NCBI GenBank assembly: GCA_039583875.1 | Contig: CM077163.1 | Location: 233,980,646-234,044,645 of the forward strand | DNA length: 64,000 bases | Source of the DNA: Platanthera guangdongensis | Lineage: Eukaryota; Streptophyta; Magnoliopsida; Asparagales; Orchidaceae | Direction of reading: 5' to 3' | Shown: positions 11,348 through 20,713 of the stretch, in pieces | Layout: each line of letters begins with the position of its first letter | How positions within the stretch are numbered: position 1 is the first letter of the stretch | Notes under the pieces: model-generated | Told to the model about the DNA's origin: nothing | The model's input: the letters and a program-made list of their open reading frames with translations, nothing else | Database searches by the model: none | Program-made: the position numbers and the translations under genes

Positions 11348-11689
11348 CTTGAAAGATATAGTACCTAAACACCTAGAGGGGGGGGGGGGGGGGGTGAATA
11401 GGTGACCAAATTCTTTTTAACTTTTTATGGCAGCAATCAGTTTTTAACACAGATTTCTATCTACTATATCACAGCACATATGCAACAATCACAGCCAACA
11501 ACAATCACACAGTAGACACAGAGTTTTATAGTGGTTCCCCAAGCTTTGGATACATCCACTTTCCCCCTTCGCCTATCTAGCAGTGTACTAGATTCGGCCA
11601 AACTTCTCCACTAACTCAGAACCCAAAACAGGCTCCTACACCTCAGGCCCAAGGCCCTACAACTCAGCTTTTCCACAAAGCCTACACTC

Positions 11690-11768
11690 AGCCACAAAGG
11701 CCTACACTCAGCCACAAGGCCTACACTCAGCCACTAAGGCCTACACTCAGCCACCAAGGCCTACACTC
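11690..11768. repeat. Short tandem repeat in the LTR of element A
   Basis: About four to five units of CCTACACTCAGCCACNAAGG are visible. The copy number differs in B: more in its 3' LTR (about 21050-21128) than in its 5' LTR (about 32047-32098). This accounts for much of the LTR length difference. Confidence 0.85.
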
Positions 11769-12221
11769 AGAGATTTAACTCTCCTACCCTCAGCCTTTAT
11801 AATTGCAGGCTTACAATCTCAGATTCCTAAGGATCCTACAAGTTATAATGAATACAAAATGTATAAACTCAACAACTTAGATGAAAGAGAGATAAGTTGT
11901 GAGATTCTTGATGAGTTCTTGGAAGAACTCAGCTGAAATCAATCTGACTTGGCTTTCTTCAAAGCTTCTTGAAAGTAGAAGACAATAAGACTGATTCCTC
12001 TGCAGTTGATCCTTGATCTCTGCTTCTTAAGATTCAGACCAATCTGAATCCTTCTTCTCAGCTGGGTTCCAACAGCTGATTTCTTGGATGGAGCTCTCTC
12101 TCTCCAACTTCTTAGATCTTCACTTGAAAGCTAGATCTTCTTTGTGTTTCTCTTGTGAATGATCACTTGAACCACTTTATCAATCTCAACACTTCAACAA
12201 CAGTTTCTGTAGACTGTATAA

Positions 12222-12236
12222 GCCTATTTATAGGCC
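12222..12236 (-). promoter_or_regulatory. TATA box of the LTR promoter of element A
   Basis: The minus strand reads GGCCTATAAATAGGC, immediately downstream of the U3 palindrome array. The same box is at 21575-21589 in B's 3' LTR and, with one change, at 32540-32554 in B's 5' LTR. Confidence 0.75.
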
Positions 12237-12389
12237 TTCTTCATGGTAACCGGCTGGTCTGGTTCATAACTGAATTCTGACAACTCTGACAGGTGCTGTA
12301 GACCGGCTGGAATGACAGCTGTCAAGTCATCCAGTCAGTTCTTGAAATAACTGTAACTGTCTGTAAGTGTCGAGACTTTCTGTCTTTAA

Positions 12390-13310
12390 GTGTCGACACT
12401 TATAGACCAAGTGTCGACACAAGTTGTCTAAGTGTCGACACTAGTCTACAAGGTGTCGACACAACTCCTTGTGTTGTAGATTTTGTATCTCGACACCGTT
12501 TCTTCTTCATGTGTCGACACTGATAATGTGTGTCGACACAAGTCCTTGTACTTCAGTATTTTGCTGAATTCTTCTAAGTGTCGACACATCTCCTTTGTGT
12601 CGACACATCTTCATGTGTTGAAACTGTTAAGTGTCGACACTGCTTCTTGGTGTCGACACATGTCTTCAGTGTTGATACTTGTTGAGTGTCGACACATTGC
12701 TCTGGGTGTCGACACTTTCTTCTTCTGTCGAGACTCTGGCTGAGTGTCGACACATTCCCTTAGTGTCGACACTTGTACTTAGAATATTTTGTTGAACTTT
12801 GTTGTTCTTTGCTAAGTGTCGACACAGCTCCTTGTGTCGACACTTTCTTCAAGTGTTGAGTCTTCAGCTAAGTGTTGACACATTGTTCTGGGTGTCGACA
12901 CTTACTTCCAGTGTTGACTCTTCTGCTAAGTGTCGACACATTGTTATGGGTGTCGACACTTACTTCAAGTGTTGACTCTTATGTTGAGTGTCGACACATT
13001 GTTCTGGGTGTCGACACTTGTACTTAGTCTCTGCAGACTTTTGCTGAGTGTCGACACAGCCTCCAAGTGTCGACACTTTCTGATGTAGACACAGTTTTTC
13101 TGGGTGTCGACACAACTGCTAAGTGTCGACACAGCTTCACTGTATTTTCTTCATTGAGTGTCGACACAGCTCCTTGTGTCGACACTTTCTGTCTGGTGTC
13201 GACTCAGCATCCCTGGTGTCGACACAATGACTCCAAGTATCGACACTGCTTGCCTGGGTGTCGACACAAGTCTTCTTAAGTGTCGACACTTTCCCTCTGG
13301 GTGTCGACAC
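12390..13310. promoter_or_regulatory. U3 array of about 31 GTGTCGACAC palindromes in the LTR of element A
   Basis: Reading base by base I count about 31 exact GTGTCGACAC copies in 921 bp, plus diverged ones (GTGTTGACAC, GTATCGACAC, GTGTCGAGAC). Many occur as pairs with 8-10 bp between members, so centres are about 18-20 bp apart, with longer gaps of 30-40 bp between pairs. On the minus strand the array ends about 150 bp upstream of the TATA box, the position of an enhancer. Confidence 0.85.
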
Positions 13311-13455
13311 ATGGACTTAGAAACTTTTTCTTCTTTCCTGCAAATACTTAGCCTGCACAAGTAAACTCAAAACACATCAAATACATTTTGATGTATATCA
13401 TTGAGTTGAGTGAGGCTTCTTCAAATCAGGTACATTTAAACCAATGTACCCAACA

Positions 13456-13460
13456 CGCTT
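13456..13460. other. Probable target duplication of element A (CGCTT)
   Basis: These are the five bases right of A's 5' LTR in the reverse transcriptase frame of C. The matching left copy is outside the window, so this is by position only. Confidence 0.5.
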
Positions 13461-15345
13461 GATACTCCTGCCAGCCTTCTTCTTAAGCTTATACACCCAC
13501 TTGCATGTCGCAGAAGTGATGCCTTTGACATTGGGCACAAGAACTCAAGTCTCATTCTTCTTGAGGGCGGTCATCTCCTCACTCATAGCATCCTCCCATT
13601 CCTTGACCCTAGTGGCATTCTCAAAGCACGAAGGCTCATGTTCATCCAAGAGACCTGCGAAGAAATATGAGACAAAACTCACTATGTTTTTGTCCCTATA
13701 CCGAGCTGGTGGAATAATAATCCTCTTGGACCTCTGTAGGGCTTGACCCTGATCCACCACTCCTATTACTCCTCTGCTTCTTCTGTGCTAGATCTGATCC
13801 TGGGCACACCAGAAGCATAAATCCCCTACTTCCATATCCAGGATCCTCTATCCTAGAGCTAGTTATCGCCGGAGCACCTGGCGACACAAGCAACTCCACT
13901 AGAAGATCTCGAGCAACTTCTCCTTGCCCTTTGTTAGACTTGCTCTCCTGTAGCTCCACAGACAAGCTACCTGGGTATGACGTTAACTCGTCAAATACCA
14001 CATCCCAGGAGACAATAAACTTTTCTGTCTCTGGATCCATGCACTTCCAACCTTTTTTCACTCATCATATCCAACGAAGACTAGCTTCCTTGTTTTCACA
14101 TCTAGCTTCTCCCTGAGCGAGTCTGGAACGTGCACAGAGCAAGTCAAACTGAACACCCGAAGATATTCTACGTTGGGCTTCACCTTAAAGACCATATCAT
14201 GAGGGGATATCATGTTATTAGGACTGATGGGCATCATGTTGATGACGTATGCCGCATAAGCCATTCCCTCCGCTCAAAGGCCCTGAAATGCCTTTGACAT
14301 GAAGCCAACATTACAGGTCTCCGTCAAATGACGAATCTTCTGTTTTGCAACTCCATTCTGCTGTGCAGTATGAGCACAAGTAAGCTCTTATTGGATGCCA
14401 GACTTTCTACAAAAGATAGAGAAATCAAACGAAGTAAACTCCTTGACATTATTCGTACTCAATTTCTTAATCCGCAGACTAATTCGACCTTCCACAAGCT
14501 CCTTGAACTCCACAAACCTTCCGAACGCTTCTGCCTTCTCCTTCAGGAAGTATACTCATGTATACCTGGAATAGTCATCAACAAGAATAAGCATGTATTT
14601 GCTTCCGTCGAGACTGAGTGTGATAGTAAGCCCCATTAGATCACCGTGGATGCATTCCAATGGTGCTCTACACCTAGTCTGCGATATGCCAAATGGATGG
14701 TGATGTGTCTTTTCATACTGACAATCGACACAAACATGATCGTCGCCGTAGGAGGAAAGACTAGGCAGGCCATGTACCAAACCTTTCATCGTCATAGCCT
14801 TTAGCTTGTCCATCCCTACATGCCCCAACCTCTCGCGCTAGATAGTTGCGCTATCATTCGCCCTCATCTTGTCAACATACGAACTTGTCGTCAAAACGAA
14901 CAAGTCTTTCACCCTCCTCCTAATATGAGTAATGTCAGTTTTCACAGCTGAAACGTTCTGGAGAAACCTCACTTTTGTTGGGTCAAACAGAACGTGATAC
15001 CCAGCCTCCACCACATTAGTCACCAAGAAGAGATTTTTTCTTCATCCCGGGCATGTGATACGCACTCCGCAAGGTGAGTGGTCCCTGATCACTACCCAAA
15101 GAAACTGATCTCTCCTGCTCCACCACATGCACAGTATCATTAACAGTAATAATAGAGGCATTACCTTTATACTCCCACAGGGATGAGAACTTGTACCATC
15201 TTAGTGAGATGATGACCACTCTGAAGTCCACAATCCAATCCTCCTGATAATCAATGGAGGAAAGTGCCCATACACAAGTGCCCGTCATGAAAGCACCTCC
15301 TCATCCTTCATCTTCAGATTTGTACTCAGCCTCCTTCACTGCAAC
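13456..15345 (-). pseudogene. Element C pol: protease, integrase and start of reverse transcriptase
   Basis: This is a decayed copia pol in several frames. From the right: a protease remnant near 15200-15288 (DWIVD...) whose active-site frame is shifted; GAG-pre-integrase and integrase start at 14556-14828 (MGHVGMDKLKAM, CVDCQYEKTHH, IHGDLMG, LVDDYSRY); integrase end and linker at 14058-14264 (KPNVEYLRVF, KLVFVGYDE) and 13696-14061; then the N-terminal part of reverse transcriptase near 13456-13545 (CKWVYKLKKKAG). The frame stops where element A is inserted, so the rest of C's pol and its 3' LTR must lie left of the window. Confidence 0.82.
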
Positions 15346-15724
15346 ATGCCCCGGCTGAAGTTTAACCCAGCAATTTTTACGGATGTGACCAAGCTGGTTG
15401 CATTTATATCATCGGGTCCGCCCCGCTTCTTTCTGTCATCAGCCTTAGGAGGCTTGCTCCTCTCCTGCTGTGAAGAAGAAGATGGGCCATCGCCAACGAA
15501 TGTCTTCTTCTTCCTGTCTCATCTCTTCTCCTTGCTCGAGAAGAGAACATCGTCTTCTTATTTAGAGGCCGACACTACATCTATCTGCTTTACTAGGCTC
15601 TCCTGTGAAGCCAGCAGGTTTTCCAGCTCCAACAACGACGGCTGATTGGCCCAGTCATGAAAATAAATTACAAATGCCACATATTCCTTCCGCAAAGCGC
15701 GGATGATGTGCCTTTTTAACTTCG
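15346..15724 (-). pseudogene. Element C gag, C-terminal part with zinc knuckle
   Basis: The minus strand reads on from the gag part at 38792: LKRHIIRALRKEYVAF, then WANQPSLLELENLLASQESL, and a zinc knuckle YKCNQLGHIRKNC near 15410-15370. The first Cys codon of the knuckle has apparently become TGA. The left end joins the protease remnant. The right end is cut exactly by element E; the bases CTTCG at 15720-15724 are the left target duplication. Element I carries the same gag segment at 63601-64000. Confidence 0.85.
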
Positions 15725-18297
15725 TGTAACACCCCAGTTTTGAGAGAGGGTCGATTTGCATTTCTGGAAATTTTGGTTTCTGGCAGGGGGCACACGGCCT
15801 GCGACACAGGCGTGCCGCAGGGCGTGTCGAGCCCGTGTCGACACTCGGCCCGGGTGTCGACACTTTCGCTCGACAATGTGTCGAGACTAGGGCACACGGC
15901 CTGCGACACGGGCGTGTCGCAGGGCATGTCGAGCTCGTGTCGACACTCGGCCCGGGGTGTCGACACTTTCGCTCGACAGTGTGTCGAGATAAGGCACACG
16001 ACCTAGGACACGGGCGTGTCCAAGGCCGTGTGGGTCTGTCGACGATCTTCAGTCGACGATGTTCACTCGACGAGTGTCGAGTGTTGAGTGTCGAGACTGG
16101 GGCACACAGCCTGTGACACGGGCGTGTCCCGCTTGGTCGACGATCTTCGCTCGAAGTTTTTTTCGCGGTGTCGACACAAAGGCTGTCGACGAGTGTCGAG
16201 ACTTGACACACGGCTTGGGACACGGGCGTGTCCTATGCCGTGTCACTTCTCGGGTTGGTTTCGAGGCCGTGTCGTTGGAGGCACACGGCCGGCCGCACGG
16301 CCGTGTCATTGGGGACACGGGCGTGTCGGATCGAACACGGGCGTGTCGGATGCCCGTGTGCTGTTCCAGGCGCGTCGATTTGAGACGACGAATGAGGCAC
16401 ACGGCCCTGGACACGGGCCTGTGCCAGGCCGTGTTCGGCCCAGTTCTTTTATTTTTCTGTCGGATCGTGGCCTTTCTTTCCCTGATTTAAGATCTGATGG
16501 TTCAGATCATTTCTTTAGGAGTTAAGTCCGAGAATAGGGTTGAAAACCCTCATTCTTCTCCAAACATTCTCTTACTAAAGATCTAGAGAAAAGTGAGAAC
16601 AAGGAAGAAGGAGAAGGAGAGTTTGGGCTGTAGGAGAGGTTTCGGTGCTCCAAATCGCGAGCCGAGTCCAGATCCGTGGAGGTTAGATCGTTGCGAAGGT
16701 TTTCATCCGGCTTTTTCGCCATGGCAAGGAAGAGGAGTCGGAAGGGTAACGACACTTCTCCTCTCGGTCTTAGGATGCATGTCTTTAGCATCTTTTCTTT
16801 CTAGCTTTTGGGCACCAAGCTCTCAAATGAGAGGGGTTTTGGTTTGCTAAGGTTCAAGAGGAACCTCCGGGTTGATTGAGTCCGTCCCCGGCATGATTTG
16901 CATTAGAGATCCGCTCCGTTAGTGGATTAGGCATGGTGGGTGAAGCCGTAGTCGCGACCGTTAGTCCGACTCGGTGATGTTGTATACGAACGTTAAGGAT
17001 TCGTAGAGATTCCGTTGCGGCAAGACGCCGTTTGTGATGTGGTGATATTTTCCCCTTTTTCTCGAGTGAGTACGTGTAGTTGGAACCGGACAAGGTTAGC
17101 TCCTCGTGGCGGTAGATGTTTTCCTTGGTGGACAAGGTTAGCTCCACATGAGTTGGAGATGGTTTCCTTGGTGCGCGGGAACGCTGCAGTACAAATGAGG
17201 GACTAGGGTGAATTTGTCTTGGTTTGTGTTGTGCCAAGGCGTGGCTATGTCTCCGTGGTCGGCTGGCTATCCCGTGACGTTCACGTCATGTGCGGAGAGT
17301 GTCCCGGCGAGACTAGTCCCCTTCTGTGAGACTGGCAAGAATGCCAAGCATGGGGACAAGCCTGGGCAATGAGGCCATGAGCGGGTGGGGTCCGGCAAGG
17401 CTTCTTAGAATCGGTCAGTTTTGTGTTTGTTGGAATCCTAACATGAGACGTCAGAGCTTGTAGGCAAGCCCGGGGCTAAGACCTTGAGTGGGTGGGGCCT
17501 TGACAAGAGTTCCATGAGGCGGCCTGCGAGCCGTTGGGGGAAATGGTGACCCCCCTTTTGTTTGCGGCTTTATGCCAATGGGGAATCGTTGAGTACCCAT
17601 ATGATGTGATGTTGTGCTAAATGCATACGAGTTAGGGTGTCTTGGGTGAAACCCAGGTTATTGCATACATGATTGTATAAGTAGGCTGTTTTATTATATG
17701 CTCAACCAGTAGAGAACATGTATGATGTGTGTGACATCCAAGCCTGTTTCTGTAGTTGCTTTTCTTGCTTATGATTATTGCATACGAAGTGCTAACTTTC
17801 AGGTTGGAGGGGTACCCCGGGGTCCGTTAGGGGCGGCCGGGAGGAGATGTGTTGTTACACAGTTTGAGGTCAGCCTTTGCTGACCCATGTTACTAATAAA
17901 TTTTACAGGGCAAGGATCGCATGCAGGAGCTAGCTCGCCGGCCAGAAAGGCCTAAGCCTCATGAAGTGCTTTTCTTTTTGTAGCTCTACTTATGTGACGT
18001 TGTATGTTTGAGACTCATGGTATCCGGCTTGCATGTCGAGGTAGACTAGGAGTGCTAGGCACATTCATGACTGTTGTATTATTTGACTTTGGTCACTTGT
18101 TGTAAGACCATAAGGCCATTTGTTTTAATCTTCTAGTGGTGGATAACTTCTTGTCTTGTTTGTTTTTCGCTGTGTTGTGCAAAGTGTTTTGAGTGTGGGT
18201 AGCTATATCAACTTTTAATACTAAATCTGTGGCGTCCGTATGTTGTGGGGCCCTGACCGGACCCATATTATACGTTCACTACAGGGGAGGTGTTACA
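15725..18297 (+). repeat. 5' LTR of element E (2573 bp)
   Basis: It begins TGTAACACC and ends GGTGTTACA, directly followed by TTT and the PBS. It matches the 3' LTR at 36171-38791 over its whole length. The U3 start (15790-16440) is packed with short inverted repeats; the rest is unique sequence with no convincing ORF. Confidence 0.92.
15790..16440. promoter_or_regulatory. Palindrome-rich U3 of element E 5' LTR
   Basis: Two motif types alternate: imperfect palindromes of the GACACGGGCGTGTC / ACACGGCCGTGT kind, and exact GTGTCGACAC palindromes (five seen: near 15835, 15857, 15937, 15957 and 16171). GTGTCGAG half-motifs and TCGACGA repeats also occur. The block lies upstream of the probable 5' leader (RNA start not determined). 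Short ORFs through it are composition artefacts. Confidence 0.75.
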
Positions 18298-18300
18298 TTT

Positions 18301-18311
18301 TGGTATCAGAG
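18301..18311 (+). other. Primer-binding site of element E
   Basis: TGGTATCAGAG starts 3 bp after the LTR end and is complementary to initiator tRNA-Met. Confidence 0.9.
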
Positions 18312-18422
18312 GGAGGTTAGATTCAAGGTCAATGCGTAGAGAAGTTATCCACATAAGAGTAACACAGGACCATGAGTGTCCTTATGTTTAAGTCTTGAGA
18401 TTGGAGACTGAGTCCTTGTTTC

Positions 18423-19609
18423 TTGAAGAGTGCAAGCAACGAGGCGGGAATGTCGAGAGCAAGAGAAGAGCTTTCGGCGAGCAGTGCTACTGCTCTTGGT
18501 CTTTTGGGCACGGGTGTAAACCCGGCTGACTTCTGCCGCTTGCTTGCGGAAGCGATGGTGGCAGCCCAAGCTGCAGCGGCAGCTCAGGTAGCAACCCCTG
18601 CTACACCGGACACGACGACGGCCGTGCCAGGAGGAGAAGCCCGGCGAGTGGAGCCTTTGGTGGAGAGGGTAGTTGTCGGACATGGAGACCGACACTTGAA
18701 GTATTTCCTGAGCTTCCATCCCCCGTCATTCAAGGGAGTTGGTACGCCAACGGATGCGTAAGACTGGTGGGTTCGCATTCAAGAGCTTTTAAGGGCGGCA
18801 GAGATGCCAGAGGAAAAGAAAGCTGAGTATGCGGCTTTCATGTTGGAAGGAGACGCCAAGTTATGGTGGGTGAGCCATAGCGGCCGCCAGTTCCCGGGTC
18901 GCACCCCGTCGGTGGAAGAGTTTAGGGATGCTTTTCTTAAGAGGTATATTCCAGTTTCTACACGTTTGGCCCTTCAGAGGCAGTTTCTCTGCATTTAATG
19001 CAGCGAGACAAGACAGTGGATGAGTTATATGCAGGAGTTCACCCGTTTGGGTCGTTACGCGGGAACGACGATGGCAGATGATGTAGAGAGGGATAATATC
19101 TTCTACCAGGGCTGAGGGAGAATCTGAGGCAACCCCTCATCTCCATGAAGAGGGCGGAATTTAATGAACTAGTTGAGGCTGCCAGGATTTTGGAAAGTGA
19201 TTTGGAGCGAACCCAACGCCGAAAGGGTTTTACTCCCAAGCAAGGGGAAGGGAAGCCCTCCCAATCTCATGGAAAGTTTGAAGGGAGTAGGTGGAGGAAG
19301 AAGCCTCACACTTCCAGATCCGGTGAGAAGAGCAATTGGACGCCTGGAGGTTCTCACTCTAGGGGACCGCCGACGTGTTACAACTGCGGTAAGGTGGGGC
19401 ACATAGCTCGTGTTTGTCCCCAAGGAGGAGCGGGGCAAGAGGCTAGGCAGGAGCAGACAGTGCGCTCCGGCCCCAGTGCTGCAGAGAAAGGGAAGATGGC
19501 GGAGTCGAGCGCTTTTCGGTTCCAACCGATGCAACCAAGGGCTTACAACCTTGGACAGCAAGAAGCGATCCGTCAGACCGATGTGGTGACAGGTATGAAG
19601 AAAATTTAA
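18423..19609 (+). pseudogene. Element E gag
   Basis: This is the gypsy capsid/nucleocapsid protein. The start is 18423 or, more typical, the ATG at 18450 (MSRAREEL). It contains FLSFHPPSFKG near 18710, a TAA at 18759-18761 where Glu is expected before DWW, then KAEYAAFMLEGDAKLWW and FRDAFLKRYIP to 18990. A frameshift near 18985 and another near 19105 follow. The last open part (19145-19609) has FNELVEAARILE, a basic stretch and the zinc knuckle CYNCGKVGHIARVC near 19376-19420. It is inactive through these lesions. Confidence 0.87.
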
Positions 19610-19620
19610 GTTTAAATTTT

Positions 19621-20055
19621 GTGCTTCATCCTTTTAGACTTTTGTGTGATGTCTATGTTGTAGGCTTCGTGTTAGTTTTCGGATACCCCGCTAGGGTATT
19701 GTTTGATACGGGAGCATCGCACTTCTTTCTTGCGGAGAGCTTCATCCGGAGAATAGGAGTTGAGTCTTTCTCGGCGGACGCAGAGTTGAAAGTGCGCATG
19801 CCCAATGGGTCATCCATGACTACTGGGGTCAAAGGGCGCATCTGTTGGGAGCTAGACGGAGTTGACTTCATTTTGGTAGCAGCAATTTTACCGTTGGTTG
19901 AGTTCGATGTCATTTTGGGCATGGACTGGCTTGCAGAGCAGCGCGCCAGTATTGATTGTCTATCTAAGGTAGTGACTCTAAAGAGCAAAGGGCAGACAGA
20001 GGTCAAATTTGAGGGCCTATGTGGAGTGGCCTGTTCCTTGATTTCGGCCATGTAG
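19621..20055 (+). CDS. Element E aspartic protease
   Basis: This open frame carries the retropepsin motif VLFDTGASHFF near 19696-19728 and a second conserved stretch VILGMDWLAEQ near 19910. It would cleave the polyprotein. It is in the same frame as the reverse transcriptase that follows, separated by a single TAG at 20053-20055. It is part of pol, not a separate gene. Confidence 0.85.
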   Translation: MLHPFRLLCDVYVVGFVLVFGYPARVLFDTGASHFFLAESFIRRIGVESFSADAELKVRMPNGSSMTTGVKGRICWELDGVDFILVAAILPLVEFDVILGMDWLAEQRASIDCLSKVVTLKSKGQTEVKFEGLCGVACSLISAM

Positions 20056-20058
20056 TTA

Positions 20059-20713
20059 ATGCGGGCGGTTAACCAGGGTGGTGTAGCGCTTGTAGCGTTA
20101 TTGGAGGTTCGTCTCTCCCAGCTGACTATTGAGGAAGTGCCCGTTGTGGCAGAGTTCAAGGATGTGTTTCCAGATGAACTTCCTGGAGCACCTCCTCAGA
20201 GGGAGATCGATTTCTCGATCGAGTTAGTGCCGGAGGCTAGGCCGGTGTCACGTCCTCCGTTTAGGATGGAACCAAAGGAGTTGGCTGAACTTAAGGTACA
20301 GTTACAGGAACTGTTGGAGCAAGGGTATATCAGGCCCAGTTCTTCGTCGTGGAGTGCGCCGGTGTTGTTTGTAAAGAAGAAAGATGGTAGCATGCGACTG
20401 TGCATAGACTACCGGGAGCTGAATAAACTGACCGTCAAGAATAAGTATCCGATTCCCCGGATAGATGACTTGTTCGACCAGTTGGTAGGGTCAGTGGTGT
20501 ATTCAAAATTGACTTGAAGTCAGACTATTATCAGCTGCGAATTCGGGATGAGGACATACCCAAGACTGCCTTTGGTACAAGGTATGGACACTTTGAGTTT
20601 ATGGTGATGCCGTTCGGGCTGACGAACGCACCATCTGTGTTCATGGATCTTATGAATCGGGTATTTCAGGAATACTTGGATTCTTTTGTGGTTGTCTTCA
20701 TTGATGACATCTT
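20059..20713 (+). pseudogene. Element E reverse transcriptase, N-terminal part
   Basis: Ty3/gypsy reverse transcriptase motifs are [11 protein letters not shown] near 20156, [23 protein letters not shown] near 20355, [13 protein letters not shown] near 20448, then after a one-base frameshift near 20505 [25 protein letters not shown] and FIDDI ending at 20711. The frame is cut by element B just after FIDDI, and continues at 33772 with LVYSKS. The five bases ATCTT at 20709-20713 are repeated at 33772-33776. Confidence 0.92.

Larger units (their letters stand above)
2396..13455 (-). mobile_element. Element A: SIRE/Maximus-like copia retrotransposon with an extra 3' ORF
   Basis: Minus-strand order from the right: 5' LTR (13455 to 11350), PBS, gag with two CCHC zinc knuckles, protease, integrase, reverse transcriptase/RNase H (stop at 6041), palindrome array with TATA box, extra ORF (5528 to 2693), about 270 bp non-coding, polypurine tract, and only the first 6 bases of the 3' LTR (2396-2401). 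The rest of the 3' LTR is cut off by element D. The element sits in the reverse transcriptase of element C; CGCTT at 13456-13460 would be its right target duplication. Element B at 20714-33771 is a second copy of the family. Several single-base frameshifts make A inactive. Confidence 0.9.
11350..13455 (-). repeat. 5' LTR of element A (2106 bp)
   Basis: On the minus strand it begins TGTTGGGTACATTGG and ends TATCTTTCA, directly before the PBS. It aligns along its length with the two LTRs of element B. Parts in order on the minus strand are the palindrome-packed U3 (13310 to 12390), TATA box (12222-12236), R/U5 with a sequence reading CTATAAAACTC on the minus strand, a tandem block of about 20-bp units (11690-11768), and a C/G homopolymer run near 11378-11395. 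The CGCTT right of it is the probable target duplication. Confidence 0.9.

Noticed and set aside
12390..13310. CRISPR-like array (palindromic repeat with spacers)
   Set aside because: The repeat is only 10 bp, spacing is irregular (8 to 40 bp), it lies in an LTR of a plant retrotransposon and no cas genes exist.
12483..13364. Cys/His/Asp-rich small proteins (VDT and CRH repeats) in the LTR and internal arrays
   Set aside because: They come from translating GTGTCGACAC copies in different frames, are present on both strands, and differ between LTR copies.
15740..16525. Arg/His/Thr-rich ORFs on both strands in the E LTR, also 36114-37021
   Set aside because: The frames run through the palindrome-rich U3 and change between the two LTRs; no domain is recognisable.
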